A DNA stretch of 7,834 nucleotides from Muribaculaceae bacterium (GTDB lineage Bacteria > Pseudomonadota > Alphaproteobacteria > Rs-D84): assembly GCA_023665245.1 (NCBI GenBank), contig JAMPEH010000095.1:1-7834 (forward strand), read 5' to 3'. A program made the position numbers and the translations under genes. Positions 7,598-7,834 of this stretch are shown piece by piece. Each line of letters starts with the position of its first letter. Position 1 is the first letter of the stretch. The notes under the pieces were generated by a model that ran no database searches, was not told the DNA's origin, and saw only the letters and a program-made list of their open reading frames with translations.

Positions 7598-7834
7598 TCA
7601 GGTCTCCTCCGGGGGGAGCTGGGTGGGGACGGGGAAGTCCACCTCGTTCACGGCGCGGAGGATGGCCTCGTAGGACCAGTTCTCCGGGGTCACGTCGTTG
7701 GGAACGGTGAGGTCCCGGTCCTCGTCCAGGGGGATGGTGAGCAGGCGGGCCAGCACGGCGGCGATCTCCTCACGCGTCACGGGACGGCCGGGCTCGAAGT
7801 TGCCGCCGCCCACGCCCTCGACCACGCGGGCCTG
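7598..7834 (-). CDS. C-terminal end of an S-layer homology (SLH) domain protein (5' partial)
   Basis: The frame enters from the right edge and stops at TGA 7600-7598, giving the last 78 residues of a protein whose start lies outside the window. A GTG at 7825 could be read as a start, but it falls inside the SLH motif and is probably an internal valine. The second half of an SLH repeat is plain: GVGGGNFEPGRPVTREEIAA followed by VLARLL, matching the family pattern G-x-x-x-G-x-F-x-P-x-x-x-V-T-R-x-E. SLH domains bind pyruvylated secondary cell-wall polymers and hold proteins on the surface of Gram-positive cells. After an acidic linker, a segment with NWSYEAILRAV resembles the opening helix of another SLH repeat. 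The protein then ends in a Pro/Glu tail, so that last repeat lacks its Gly-Phe-Pro-Thr-Arg-Glu half. The gene lies 70 bases upstream of the giant secreted protein on the same strand, so the two may share a transcript. Confidence 0.88.
   Translation of the reverse strand, partial: QARVVEGVGGGNFEPGRPVTREEIAAVLARLLTIPLDEDRDLTVPNDVTPENWSYEAILRAVNEVDFPVPTQLPPEET

Noticed and set aside
7435..7710. Plus-strand open frame of 91 codons across the gene junction
   Set aside because: Antisense to the signal peptide region, the gap and the SLH end; Arg/Gly/Ser-rich product with no recognisable feature.
7598..7825. GTG at 7825 as the true start of a 75-residue small protein
   Set aside because: The frame stays open to the window edge and the GTG lies within an SLH repeat, so it is most likely an internal Val codon of a longer protein.

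Overview
The window is occupied almost entirely by two same-direction genes on the minus strand. I see no RNA gene, mobile element or CRISPR array. The DNA is clearly GC-rich, with a strong preference for G or C at the third codon position. One gene product ends in S-layer homology (SLH) sequence, and the other is a giant secreted protein of divergent InlB-B-type repeats. Together these suggest a GC-rich, S-layer-bearing Gram-positive bacterium, most likely a gut-type member of the Clostridia (Oscillospiraceae-like). That placement is inference from protein style and base composition, not from a marker gene.

Layout in transcription order (right to left): 7834-7598 is the last 78 codons of an SLH-domain protein. 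A 70-base gap follows, holding a small hairpin and a good ribosome binding site. From 7527 down to the left edge runs one uninterrupted frame of 2509 codons, which leaves the window before its stop. It begins with a clear signal peptide, then a short Gly/Ser/Asp spacer and an unrecognised N-terminal region of about 360 residues. After these come at least 13 clear copies, plus one degenerate copy, of a repeat ending in Phe-x-Met-Pro followed by an alternating Val strand and an aromatic residue. A helix-rich segment of about 270 residues, including a probable coiled coil, appears to be inserted inside the third repeat.

The two products probably both act outside the cell: the SLH protein bound to the cell-wall polymer, and the giant protein as a stalk-like, adhesin-like or S-layer-associated surface molecule. 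The short same-strand gap fits co-transcription. No enzyme, defence or transport function can be read from the sequence. I found no evidence for a new multi-gene system. The most unusual thing here is the architecture of the giant protein itself. Long open frames on the plus strand are by-products of the codon bias of this gene and are not annotated as genes.
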